A stretch of DNA of 8,105 bases from Candidatus Gottesmanbacteria bacterium (lineage in GTDB: Bacteria; Patescibacteriota; Microgenomatia; JACPZF01), in assembly GCA_016195615.1 (NCBI GenBank), contig JACPZF010000064.1:1-8105 (forward strand), written 5' to 3'. Shown here piece after piece: positions 1-6,779 of the stretch (positions within the stretch are counted from its first letter, which is position 1; each line of letters starts with the position of its first letter). The notes beneath the pieces were generated by a model. It saw only the letters and a list, made by a program, of their open reading frames with translations. It searched no databases and was not told the origin of the DNA. A program made the position numbers and the translations under genes.

Positions 1-879
1 ATGATCATGTTTCGCCAAAAAATCGATCCACAAACCGTTATTTCGGTTGAAAATTCTCTTCCCAAAATCGTGTTAGCTCTTATTCTTGTAAGTATCAGTT
101 TTGCCATCTCTGGTTTAATGATTGATATTTCAAATATTGCTACTCTTTTGTTTGCTAATATTCTCGCAGCATACCATGCGGGCGCTTTAAGTTCATGGCT
201 TGAAAACATTATGGGTACCAGCAAGAATAATCAAAAAACTATTTTTGAGCTTCTATATGATATTGGGGGCAAGGCTAGTAAAAATTTAGCAACGGGACCA
301 ATTGCTGATACGGTGGTAAAAATTTCCATTGATATAAGTCGAGTTATAGTAGGACCTTTAGCAGAACTAATACTCAATGTAGCAATACTAGGAGCACTTT
401 TTAAAACTTTTTTCGCCTTGTTGGCGGCATATGTACAGATTGTTTTCCTGACAATAATGTCCCCTTTAATATTTTTATCTTCCGCCGTGCCAGGAAAAGG
501 TGGTGCTGTGTCAAAATGGATAAAAGACATGTTGGCAAACACGATGGCTTTCCCTGTAACTTTTATCTTTCTTTTTCTAGGAGCAATTATTGCAGAGACG
601 CCAATTACTGGTAAACCCGATTCTTGGCAAATAAAACCTCCCGGCGTTGCTTTTACAACCCCTTGGATACCTTTTGGTCTTGCCGGATTTGGCACGGGAG
701 GGGCAAGTACATTGATAAAAGAACTTCTGGCGTTTGGGATTGTTTTGGCCGCACCGACCATCCCTGGTATTGTAAAGGAATTCTTTGAATCAAAAGAGTC
801 CGCGCTTTCTGCTGGAACTGCACAAGGACTGCAGAGCACTTTGCAAAGAATACCAATAATTGGATCTTTTCTTGGATAG
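1..879 (+). CDS. VirB6/TrbL-like polytopic membrane protein, probably 5'-partial
   Basis: The reading frame is open from the first base of the window, so the true start may lie upstream; the visible part is 292 residues. It is strongly hydrophobic, with likely membrane segments near residues 22-40, 43-62, 118-136, 138-160, 181-199 and 237-253, separated by short polar loops. An extended Gly/Pro-rich loop lies at about 200-236. There is no catalytic motif. Composition and layout resemble VirB6/TrbL-type inner-membrane channel proteins of type IV secretion or conjugation systems, in the version found in CPR genomes; this is family-level recognition from composition, not an alignment. It would sit in the cytoplasmic membrane. 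It is convergent with the 425-residue membrane protein gene, with 17 bp between the two stop codons and no clear hairpin terminator. It could instead be an unrelated multi-span membrane protein. Confidence 0.6.
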   Translation: MIMFRQKIDPQTVISVENSLPKIVLALILVSISFAISGLMIDISNIATLLFANILAAYHAGALSSWLENIMGTSKNNQKTIFELLYDIGGKASKNLATGPIADTVVKISIDISRVIVGPLAELILNVAILGALFKTFFALLAAYVQIVFLTIMSPLIFLSSAVPGKGGAVSKWIKDMLANTMAFPVTFIFLFLGAIIAETPITGKPDSWQIKPPGVAFTTPWIPFGLAGFGTGGASTLIKELLAFGIVLAAPTIPGIVKEFFESKESALSAGTAQGLQSTLQRIPIIGSFLG

Positions 880-896
880 AGCGAGACGATAAAATT

Positions 897-2174
897 TTAA
901 GTAAATCCTTTGCTGCTGCGACCAGTTCTTCGTGACATTATATCCGATCTGGATTTTTGATCTCTGGTTAACTTATTGCTTTTTTGTCTTTGCCATTGAG
1001 ACTCGAGGCGCCGTGTTGGACCTGGTACTATGGTTGGTGTTGGAGATAACTTTGGTGTAGCCGTGGGCGTTGGAATAAGAAAAAAAGTATCAAAACCGTG
1101 CGTGTCGGGAAAACCCGATACCGTTTGGAATGTATATTTACCCATTATCAAAAGTTCAGTTAATCGTGCACCACTATAATATTGTTTTAAATAAACCTCT
1201 AGATCAGCATATGTCTTAATGCCGGATTGCTCCATTTCTGTTCTAAAAGCCGCAAGAGATGCAACGCGCGTTGCATCATCGCTTGTTCTTAGGAAATCGA
1301 GTTGTTTTTCAACACTCCAACCAAGTATCGATTCACCATTAATAATCTTTGCGTATGTATTTAATTCTGTATCATATATGTTTTCGTAACCGGCATAAGT
1401 CGCCGCTATTTTATCACGAATGTTCTTATTTCCTTCTAAAGGACCAACGGGAGAGTTTTCTGCGATGGTTCCTAAGACCGTGGCTGAACTTATTATAATT
1501 GTTCCACCAATTAATGCAATCGCAGCGGCCCAACCAAATAGCCGAGCGTAGTGTCTGGCGGTGGCGCCACGTGACCTAAATGCATTTCTTAATATTTCCA
1601 TAAAATTTCGTCGTGGCGGATTTGGCGGTGGTAACGATCCCCCACCCAATGACGGGCGTGGTGACGGTGGCGTACCTTCCATATTTTTCCATGGGGAAGA
1701 ACCACCAGTGGCCATAAGTATTTCTGGCCTTTTGATAAGTTTTTCTATATCGGCCCTTGATAAACCCAACCTACTTGCCAAAGACGTTATCTCGTTAAAG
1801 ACATCTTCTGGTGTTACTGCAGTCCTTAAATTCTCGATGCTTTTAGCAACAGCTGTGGAGATGTCTCCTATTTTATCCCTTGGGAAATTGGGAAGTAATT
1901 CTGGCAATGTTAAGTTCAAAATACTGGCTCTTGTCTTTTCGTCTTCTGCTTGAATTAATGCCGCACTAAATTGGGCCAATTGTCTTTCTTCCTCAGCTCC
2001 TTTGCCGATCATCGGAAACCATTTTTCTTTCTGCTCCTGTCCTAATTGTTTAAATCTTTCCGCTGTCTTTTTCATTCCAATTATTAAACTATTACTAATT
2101 TCTTTAGCATCCACCCTTATAGTAGGGAGCTTTAATTCATTAATTGGTGCGTATGCCCCTTCGGCGGCTGACAT
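897..2174 (-). CDS. single-span membrane protein with proline-rich linkers, function unknown
   Basis: A 425-residue protein that I do not recognise. Residues 1-155 are soluble and mostly helical with many charged residues. A Pro/Gly-rich linker follows (about 158-189), then a basic stretch and one strong membrane segment (about 212-237). A soluble domain spans about 245-365, a Pro/Thr-rich stalk 367-387, and a very basic Arg/Lys/Ser tail 388-425. The basic residues before the membrane segment suggest the N-terminal part is cytoplasmic and the C-terminal part is outside (positive-inside rule, inferred). The start is well supported: AAGGAG at 2181-2186 lies 6 nt before the ATG. The gene follows the 1015-residue gene after 39 bp, so the two are probably cotranscribed. 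A structural role in an envelope or secretion complex with the neighbouring VirB6-like protein is possible but not shown. Confidence 0.8.
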   Translation of the reverse strand: MSAAEGAYAPINELKLPTIRVDAKEISNSLIIGMKKTAERFKQLGQEQKEKWFPMIGKGAEEERQLAQFSAALIQAEDEKTRASILNLTLPELLPNFPRDKIGDISTAVAKSIENLRTAVTPEDVFNEITSLASRLGLSRADIEKLIKRPEILMATGGSSPWKNMEGTPPSPRPSLGGGSLPPPNPPRRNFMEILRNAFRSRGATARHYARLFGWAAAIALIGGTIIISSATVLGTIAENSPVGPLEGNKNIRDKIAATYAGYENIYDTELNTYAKIINGESILGWSVEKQLDFLRTSDDATRVASLAAFRTEMEQSGIKTYADLEVYLKQYYSGARLTELLIMGKYTFQTVSGFPDTHGFDTFFLIPTPTATPKLSPTPTIVPGPTRRLESQWQRQKSNKLTRDQKSRSDIMSRRTGRSSKGFT

Positions 2175-2213
2175 AATATTCTCCTTCTTAATTTATAAAG
2201 TTAGTGACCAATT

Positions 2214-5200
2214 TTATAACCCTCTTGTTTCTAATATCGCCTTAACGTCATCATTACGATTAACGTTTAGAGACTCTTTGACACTCATTTTGCCAAAAGC
2301 AGATTTCTTAAACCATTCTGCCCTAAGAATCCTATGAATTATTTGTTCCTGTATTATTTTACGATTTATGACCGCTCCTAATATACCCTTAGCGCTAAGG
2401 GCAACAATTGTTAATTGTGGTGTTACAGTACTCCCAAAAACATTTATTGCTAATAGCGATAAATCTATTCCCCACCGTGCGAGAAGTCCTCCTGGTAATG
2501 TTACTTCTGGTATGTTAAATATTTTAAAAATCAAGCCTGCAAGGGGAATAGCTACTGTTCCATAAGTCAAGACTTCACCAATATTTGTTATTACTGGGGC
2601 AAGACCAAGATCTTGAGCCTTGGCTAGATATTGGCCAATAAAAGGAAATCCTGCGACTATTCCTTTTGCTGTTTGAGAATATGGATTTACCGTCGCTTCT
2701 ATTGTCTCGTCTTTTACTCCCCAAACCCATCTCCAAAGCTTATGTAAGTCTACCTCGTGGGCCGTACAATGTAATGCTACTCTATATTCCGCGATTTTGT
2801 CCGGCTTTAAAAACCCTTGCCCTACCCTTCCTTTTCGTTCAAAAATCTCCATTATCTGTCCACGGTCTTCTGAGTTATCAGTAAGCTGATATGGTCTAAG
2901 AAGATCCTTGGTTTTTGGATGACGAGGAAGATTATAGCCTTTTTGTACGTAACGCATATCTATATACCCCTCTGTTCCCAAGAAGATTAATTCCCAGAGC
3001 CTCCTTCTATCGTCACCCTCAAGCCATACTGGATGATTTGTGGCATCCCTATCTGCAGGATGAGCATATTTTCCTTCCCAAGGCAAAGCTTTTACAATAC
3101 CACCAGAGACCATCTCTAAAAATCGATCTCCGGGAAGCGGCTCATTTGGTGTAAATCTCCTAAGAGAAAGTAGTGCAGCCCTATAAATAAGCTCTCCTTG
3201 AACGAATCTGTCATGAAGTCGCGTCTCGTCTGTCTTAAAAAAATCAATAGCATCTCTAATTATGAACTCAAAATAATCTCTTTGAAAGGCAGAAAATTGG
3301 TATATTGGTTCAATGAATCTTCCCATAAGAATAAGTAAATTATTATTTTGCCTAATCTCATCTTGATTGCCTGCGGCCACAGCCATCCCAAGATTGTTTT
3401 GTAATTGGGCATATAAGGCGTCTTTTTCGTCTGTTCTCCAAGTCCATTGATCTCTAAGCCTTGTATCATCACGAATTTCCTCCAACCATGTGTAAAATGT
3501 TTGTGGTCTTCCCGGTTCTGGCTGCCAACCATAGGCTCGTGCTGCTCTTTCTAAAACTTGTCTTAAGCTTATTGCGTCAGGAAAATTTTCATCTATAAAG
3601 GCCGGATAACCATCAAAGTCGATTGGATTTTCGTCGGCATAAATCATTCGTAAATAGGAAGCCGCCTGGGCAATCGAAATTGGCTCCTTGTTAAGAGATT
3701 GAAAACTAAATGACCTCTCGTAGAGATGGCGTAATCTAGCAGCGTCTCCTCCGAAATAATAAATCGCCTGATTGAATGTTTTTTGCAAATTTGCATCACG
3801 AGGATAACTTTGTTGAACTATACGAATAAATCTCTCTGCTACCCAACTCTTCATCATGTCAACTAAATGAATTTTTCTTTCAAAGGCAACGTGTCTTTGA
3901 AATAATGGTTTGTCTTTCTTAATTCCCTCAACTTCTCCAGCTACATCAGCAATTACCTTCATTGTTTCCGGGGCACCCAAATTTGGAAGAATATCTTGGG
4001 CAACATATTTTCTACTCCATTCTGATTTACGACAGCAATCGAGCCAGGTTTCAAATTCTTCACCAACTACAAGCTTATCGTTTTGTTTAATACCAACCTC
4101 GCTCCAATCGACTAATTCCAAATCCGCGGCATCTACCGGATAAGGAACAGGAATAGGATTTTTACTAGAATCTAATTGGAGATTACCATTTTCATCTAAT
4201 AAATAAATTTTATCGGTTCTGTGTTTTTCAATCACTTGTTCTAATACTTTTGAGTCTTGTTTGGTCCAGAATTGTCCACCTTCATACTCTGATAGGTATA
4301 ACCAAAAATTATGCATGCCTAAATAGTCACCTATTGTTTTTAGTGAACCATCAAGTCTCCTTCCTTCCCAACCAACAACCTCTCCTGCTTCATTATGTAA
4401 ATCAATAACCTTTACTTGGGTGTCTAAAAGTGCAAATTCTATGGGATCTATGGTGCCGGATAATCCCCTGTCTAGATAAACTCCCCTTCTGGGGTTCATT
4501 ACTTTTTTAACTCCTCTAAATTCCGTGGTATTATCAACGTTGGGATCGTTTAACTCTGCGCTCGCTGCAGTTATGGTAAATAGTTCGTGGGCCAATCTTT
4601 TGTATGCAACTCGAGGATCAACTGCTCCGTATAATTTTATTCCGTCTTGAAGTTCCTCGATCATCTGTGCGTCCGTAAATTTTGAATCCTTTCTATTTTT
4701 CATTAACATCCCAAACTGTTCTCTGAAGTCTTCGTTTTTAAAAAGCGTATCAAGCCATTCCCCGTTTAGTTTAATTTCTGCTTTGTCGAAAGCCTCCCAT
4801 ATGTTTTCCATAGATTCATTAGCATGGTCTCTCCAAATTCCATACGCCCTATGAAGTTTAAGCCGTGCCTTAATGTGGCCTCGTAGTTCGTCTACATTGT
4901 ACTCGTCTTGCCTCTGATTATTTTCGTTAAACGATGACTGTGCCTCAACCATTCCTGATTCCAATTCACCGAAATTCCAGGCGATTTCTTCATATCGTTT
5001 GGCTTCCAGTCTTGCTTCCCAAACAGCCATTTGTTGCATCGCCATCGTTTCTAGATCCGCGTAGGTTTTGGGTTGACTGTAAGTAATGCCTCGTCTTTGC
5101 CAATCTCTTAGCCCCCTCGCTTCTTTATGAGGCTTCAAATTGGTTTCAATAGGCAAGTGGGGCATTGCGGGATCAAAATGAACCTCGTGTCTACTTTGTC

Positions 5201-5261
5201 GATTGTTGGATTTTAGGATCCGACGTTGATTCCCTTCGTGATCTCTGATTGGTTCTGACAT
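2214..5261 (-). CDS. 1015-residue protein of unknown function with hydrophobic C-terminal region
   Basis: One uninterrupted frame of 1015 codons. I recognise no family. Residues 1-860 are hydrophilic, rich in Arg, Asp, Glu, Trp and Tyr, and look mostly helical. Residues about 866-915 and 930-966 are hydrophobic and could form two to four membrane spans or hairpins, followed by a basic, charged tail. There is no Walker motif, signal peptide or obvious catalytic triad. A small His/Cys cluster (HCTAHEVDLH, 831-840) precedes the hydrophobic part and could bind metal, which is speculation. The ATG has no Shine-Dalgarno sequence, but a promoter-like block ends 36 bp upstream, which suggests a short leader. 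The 425-residue membrane protein follows after 39 bp, probably in the same transcript. A cytoplasmic or membrane-anchored partner in a secretion or envelope assembly is the best contextual guess. Confidence 0.85.
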   Translation of the reverse strand: MSEPIRDHEGNQRRILKSNNRQSRHEVHFDPAMPHLPIETNLKPHKEARGLRDWQRRGITYSQPKTYADLETMAMQQMAVWEARLEAKRYEEIAWNFGELESGMVEAQSSFNENNQRQDEYNVDELRGHIKARLKLHRAYGIWRDHANESMENIWEAFDKAEIKLNGEWLDTLFKNEDFREQFGMLMKNRKDSKFTDAQMIEELQDGIKLYGAVDPRVAYKRLAHELFTITAASAELNDPNVDNTTEFRGVKKVMNPRRGVYLDRGLSGTIDPIEFALLDTQVKVIDLHNEAGEVVGWEGRRLDGSLKTIGDYLGMHNFWLYLSEYEGGQFWTKQDSKVLEQVIEKHRTDKIYLLDENGNLQLDSSKNPIPVPYPVDAADLELVDWSEVGIKQNDKLVVGEEFETWLDCCRKSEWSRKYVAQDILPNLGAPETMKVIADVAGEVEGIKKDKPLFQRHVAFERKIHLVDMMKSWVAERFIRIVQQSYPRDANLQKTFNQAIYYFGGDAARLRHLYERSFSFQSLNKEPISIAQAASYLRMIYADENPIDFDGYPAFIDENFPDAISLRQVLERAARAYGWQPEPGRPQTFYTWLEEIRDDTRLRDQWTWRTDEKDALYAQLQNNLGMAVAAGNQDEIRQNNNLLILMGRFIEPIYQFSAFQRDYFEFIIRDAIDFFKTDETRLHDRFVQGELIYRAALLSLRRFTPNEPLPGDRFLEMVSGGIVKALPWEGKYAHPADRDATNHPVWLEGDDRRRLWELIFLGTEGYIDMRYVQKGYNLPRHPKTKDLLRPYQLTDNSEDRGQIMEIFERKGRVGQGFLKPDKIAEYRVALHCTAHEVDLHKLWRWVWGVKDETIEATVNPYSQTAKGIVAGFPFIGQYLAKAQDLGLAPVITNIGEVLTYGTVAIPLAGLIFKIFNIPEVTLPGGLLARWGIDLSLLAINVFGSTVTPQLTIVALSAKGILGAVINRKIIQEQIIHRILRAEWFKKSAFGKMSVKESLNVNRNDDVKAILETRGL

Positions 5262-5292
5262 ATTATTTTGCGTATTTAAGTTAGTAAACTAC

Positions 5293-5464
5293 TTATAGGC
5301 TACCCCCTTAGCCTCGCGTTGTCAAGTGGACTCGGGCCGAAATATATCCCTTCTTACTGTATTTAGTCCAGCGAAGCTGGGCCAAATCAGTCTAGAAGGA
5401 GTTATACCCGCAACAATCTCAATTGTGAAGGGTATAAAGGCGTTTTGGGAATTAAAGGATTAAA
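5293..5464. repeat. ~170 bp hairpin-bearing direct repeat, copy A
   Basis: This stretch is nearly identical to 5952-6121, in the same orientation. From 5334 to 5464 the copies align without gaps at an offset of 657 bp, with differences seen only inside the first hairpin. The differences to the left are small indels. Hairpin 1 (5349-5399) pairs CCTTCT/AGAAGG, ACTG/CAGT and a 12 bp arm around a 3-nt loop, with one bulged T. In this copy the long arm holds an A-C mismatch and a G-T pair. Hairpin 2 (5403-5436) pairs TATACCC/GGGTATA and ACAAT/ATTGT, with a symmetrical GCA/GAA internal loop and a CTCA tetraloop. The left end contains the promoter-like block. No transposase is in the window. Confidence 0.85.
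5297..5325 (-). promoter_or_regulatory. promoter-like block, copy A, upstream of the 1015-residue gene
   Basis: Read on the minus strand: TTGACA (5320-5325), a 17 bp spacer, then TAGCCT (5297-5302). The ATG lies at 5261, which implies a leader of roughly 28 nt. The spacer is GC-rich and almost identical to copies B (5956-5985) and C (7855-7884). AGGCTA inside the spacer and TAGCCT at the -10 position form a perfect 6 bp inverted repeat around AGGGGG, which looks like an operator. Promoter function is inferred from the -35 match and from position; the -10 match is only partial. Confidence 0.6.
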
Positions 5465-5497
5465 GAATTAAAGAGTTAATGGGTTAAAAAATTAAGG
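5450..5497. repeat. 8-bp-period TTAA-rich tandem repeat
   Basis: Six consecutive 8 bp units of the form RRTTAAAG-like: AATTAAAG, GATTAAAG, AATTAAAG, AGTTAATG, GGTTAAAA, AATTAAGG. The array starts inside the end of repeat copy A and runs up to the stop codon of the MNT gene. Copy B keeps only the first two units. Similar 8 bp phasing is seen near 7130-7153 and 7902-7916. Confidence 0.7.
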
Positions 5498-5500
5498 AAT

Positions 5501-5824
5501 TTAGATTAAGGCAACTTTTTTGTCTTTCTCCATCGCGCCAAGACTAGTTAGTCTGCTGGCATTTTTCAGTTCTTCAGGTGTGACTGCATGAATATGTAAG
5601 TCAAAATCGATGCCAGCTGTCTGACGATATAAAATTCTTAATCTCTCATCCTGGTCAAGATTTGAGAATGCATGCGAAAGGATCAATAAATCCACATCGC
5701 TGTCTTTTTTTGCCTGGTTTTTTGCCCACGAACCAATTAAATACGCACGGTCCACGACAATTTTCGCTTTTAGTTTTTTTAAATAGGCAATTAGGTTTTT
5801 TTTGACAATTCTTTGGCTAACCAT
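5501..5824 (-). CDS. MNT-type nucleotidyltransferase (MntA-like antitoxin)
   Basis: A 107-residue minimal nucleotidyltransferase (Pol beta superfamily, NTP_transf_2). The signature GS-X10-D-X-D is exact: G31, S32, then D43 and D45 in the DSDVDLLI stretch. A third acidic residue of the active site is probably D75 in FDLHIH. Known MntA proteins pair with HEPN toxins and neutralise them by AMP transfer, so the likely role is antitoxin of a HEPN/MNT system. AAGGAG lies 8 nt before the ATG. The start overlaps the remnant 3' end of the HEPN gene by 34 bp, the usual operon layout for such pairs. The length is normal for the family and all key residues are present, so the gene looks functional although its partner is broken. 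The 3' end lies at the edge of an 8 bp repeat tract. Confidence 0.88.
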   Translation of the reverse strand: MVSQRIVKKNLIAYLKKLKAKIVVDRAYLIGSWAKNQAKKDSDVDLLILSHAFSNLDQDERLRILYRQTAGIDFDLHIHAVTPEELKNASRLTSLGAMEKDKKVALI

Positions 5825-5930
5825 AAATAAATCTCCTTGGTTTTTTCATAAGTTGGCATCACTTTTTCTTCGCATCCTTCCAGTGTTCTTTTGCCTGTTC
5901 AATCCAGAGATTTGTTTCTTCTTCGCTCAT
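5791..5930 (-). pseudogene. HEPN-domain toxin remnant with deleted middle
   Basis: Upstream of the MNT gene, where a HEPN partner would lie, are two pieces of one in different frames. From ATG 5930, 23 codons (MSEEETNLWIEQAKEHWKDA and KKK, stop TGA 5859-5861) match the usual HEPN N-terminus, with its W(I/L)xQAxxxxxDA helix. From 5859 to 5791 a second frame encodes MPTYEKTKEIYLWLAKELSK, which looks like the last HEPN helix and overlaps the MNT start as normal pairs do. The central part, roughly 80 or more residues including the region where the RX4-6H RNase motif sits, is missing. The gene should therefore be inactive. Promoter-like block B lies just upstream. Family assignment of such short pieces rests on the helix pattern plus the MNT neighbour. 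Confidence 0.65.
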
Positions 5931-5951
5931 TTTTTTCTTTTATCTAACATT

Positions 5952-6121
5952 TTATAGGATATCCCTCTTAGCCTCGCGTTGTCAAGGACGGGGCCGAAAT
6001 ATATCCCTTCTTACTGTATTTAGTCCAGCTAAGCTGGGCTAAATCAGTCTAGAAGGAGTTATACCCGCAACAATCTCAATTGTGAAGGGTATAAAGGCGT
6101 TTTGGGAATTAAAGGATTAAA
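5952..6121. repeat. ~170 bp hairpin-bearing direct repeat, copy B
   Basis: Second copy of the element at 5293-5464, in direct orientation, so that the two flank the HEPN/MNT module. Hairpin 1 (6006-6056) is better paired here than in copy A: the 12 bp arm 6018-6029/6033-6044 has only a G-T wobble, so this may be the less decayed copy. Hairpin 2 (6060-6093) is identical to copy A. With the flanking bases, this element accounts for most of the 307 bp without a gene between the HEPN remnant (start 5930) and the RHH gene (6238). The remaining 6122-6237 is AT-rich and carries the RHH promoter. Confidence 0.85.
5956..5985 (-). promoter_or_regulatory. promoter-like block, copy B, upstream of HEPN/MNT
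   Basis: On the minus strand: TTGACA (5980-5985), an 18 bp spacer, TATCCT (5956-5961). The HEPN remnant ATG is at 5930, giving a leader of about 20 nt. The spacer shares ACGCGAGGCTAAG with copies A and C. It probably still drives transcription of the intact MNT gene across the HEPN remnant (inferred). Confidence 0.6.
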
Positions 6122-6176
6122 TTTATAATTCCCTAATCCGTTAATTGTTTCAATTGTTTTGTTACTGAAATTCTCC

Positions 6177-6204
6177 TTGCAAATATAAATATTTGTGATA
6201 AAAT
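6177..6204 (+). promoter_or_regulatory. promoter with palindromic operator for the RHH antitoxin gene
   Basis: TTGCAA (6177-6182), a 16 bp spacer and TAAAAT (6199-6204) with an extended TG motif directly before it make a good sigma70-like promoter. The ATG follows at 6238. A perfect palindrome, CAAATAT-AA-ATATTTG (6180-6195), overlaps the -35 and the spacer. That is where an autorepressing RHH antitoxin would be expected to bind (inferred). Confidence 0.6.
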
Positions 6205-6237
6205 ATGCTAAGATTAATAAATTATATATAAAAACAT

Positions 6238-6513
6238 ATGCAGCTGCAAAGCATTAGAGTACAAAAACTTATTACTTTTTCTCCTCAATTACACGCAATG
6301 GTTAAACAAAAAGCAGAACGGCTTGGCCTTACCTTTGCCGAATACTTAAGAATGCTTGCGGCCAGCGACGTAAAAAAAGAGGTTGAAGATTTATATCTTC
6401 TTGATCAAAAAACAGAAGAAAAAGTCGGTCTTGCCGTAAAGGATTTCCGTGATAAAAATTACACCCTGATTAAAAACAAAAAAGCGCTTAAAACGCATCT
6501 GGCCAATCGTTAA
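6238..6513 (+). CDS. RHH-like antitoxin of a RelE/YafQ-type module
   Basis: A 91-residue protein. The first 45 residues fit a ribbon-helix-helix DNA-binding fold: a short strand (RVQKLITFSP), a helix (about 16-30), the turn LGLT, and a second helix (FAEYLRMLAA). The C-terminal half is charged and helical and would be the toxin-binding part. The role would be antitoxin and repressor of its own promoter, where a 16 bp palindrome overlaps the -35. A toxin remnant of the RelE/ParE superfamily begins 6 bp after the stop codon, the normal antitoxin-then-toxin order. No clear Shine-Dalgarno sequence precedes the ATG at 6238, but no other plausible start exists before the fold begins. The frame is complete with no sign of decay. 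Confidence 0.75.
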   Translation: MQLQSIRVQKLITFSPQLHAMVKQKAERLGLTFAEYLRMLAASDVKKEVEDLYLLDQKTEEKVGLAVKDFRDKNYTLIKNKKALKTHLANR

Positions 6514-6519
6514 ATAATT

Positions 6520-6660
6520 ATGTACGAGCTAGCCCTGACCAAGGTCTTTGATAAAGACTATCGAAGTTTTGTCAAAGGAAATAAAGATGTCGAAAGAAAA
6601 ATCCTCAAGGCCTTAGAACTTGGTGATTTACGATTAATTTGGGATTTTGCTCAAGTCTGA
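6520..6660 (+). pseudogene. RelE/YafQ-type mRNA interferase toxin, internally deleted and truncated
   Basis: ATG 6520, 6 bp after the RHH stop, gives 46 residues. The start MYELALTKVFDKDYRSFVKG followed by KDVERKILKALEL is the typical N-terminus of RelE/StbE- or YafQ-type toxins (strand, then two helices). It then jumps directly to GDLRLIWDF, which in intact family members is the central strand after a middle segment of about 30 residues, and stops after AQV. The DP-HP-L..H.L region and the final strand with its catalytic residues are missing. Family members have about 85-95 residues, so roughly half is lost. The frame is kept across the junction. The 3' end overlaps the hicA remnant by 10 bp, tail to tail. 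It is very unlikely to be an active ribonuclease. Confidence 0.7.
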
Positions 6661-6775
6661 TTAACGATGCTTTTAATAGTTCCAGATTTGATTTCGTGAT
6701 GGTGAGGTACGACGCAAGTCTTTTTCGCAGCTTTTCAATAATTACATGGTATTTTAAGGGCGTCACTTTTGGCAT
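6651..6775 (-). pseudogene. hicA: hicA toxin remnant with deletion and frameshift
   Basis: The natural start is ATG 6775, 4 nt after the hicB stop; a TTG start at 6793 would overlap hicB. The first frame reads MPKVTPLKYHVIIEKLRK, the classic HicA N-terminus. The sequence then continues in another frame as KKTCVVPHHHEIKSGTIKSI followed by VNQT and a TGA (6651-6653), which is the HicA C-terminal half (the VVP.H..EI..GT..SI..Q pattern). About 20 residues between the two, including the GSH segment with the catalytic histidine, are gone, and the frame shifts at the join. A further slip at the end removes the usual GLS-type C-terminus. HicA is an mRNA interferase; this copy should be dead. It converges with the relE-type remnant. 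Confidence 0.75.
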
Positions 6776-6779
6776 GTAA

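Noticed and set aside
231..839. 202-codon minus-strand frame opposite the VirB6-like gene
   Set aside because: It is the antisense shadow of a strongly hydrophobic coding frame. It has no Shine-Dalgarno sequence and no family-like features.
1561..1953. 130-codon plus-strand frame
   Set aside because: It lies wholly opposite the 425-residue gene and mirrors its proline-rich linker as a Gly-rich stretch, as a shadow frame would.
6006..6093. Riboswitch or T-box leader
   Set aside because: The hairpins match no riboswitch or T-box architecture I know, there is no terminator/antiterminator pair, and downstream genes on either strand are not metabolic.
5293..6121. Integron attC sites carrying TA cassettes
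   Set aside because: The hairpins and TA cargo suggested it, but no GTTRRRY/RYYYAAC core sites frame the hairpins and no integrase is present.
5293..6121. IS200/IS605 insertion sequence
   Set aside because: Only palindromic ends are suggestive; no TnpA or TnpB coding sequence lies between or near them, so it is reported only as a repeat.
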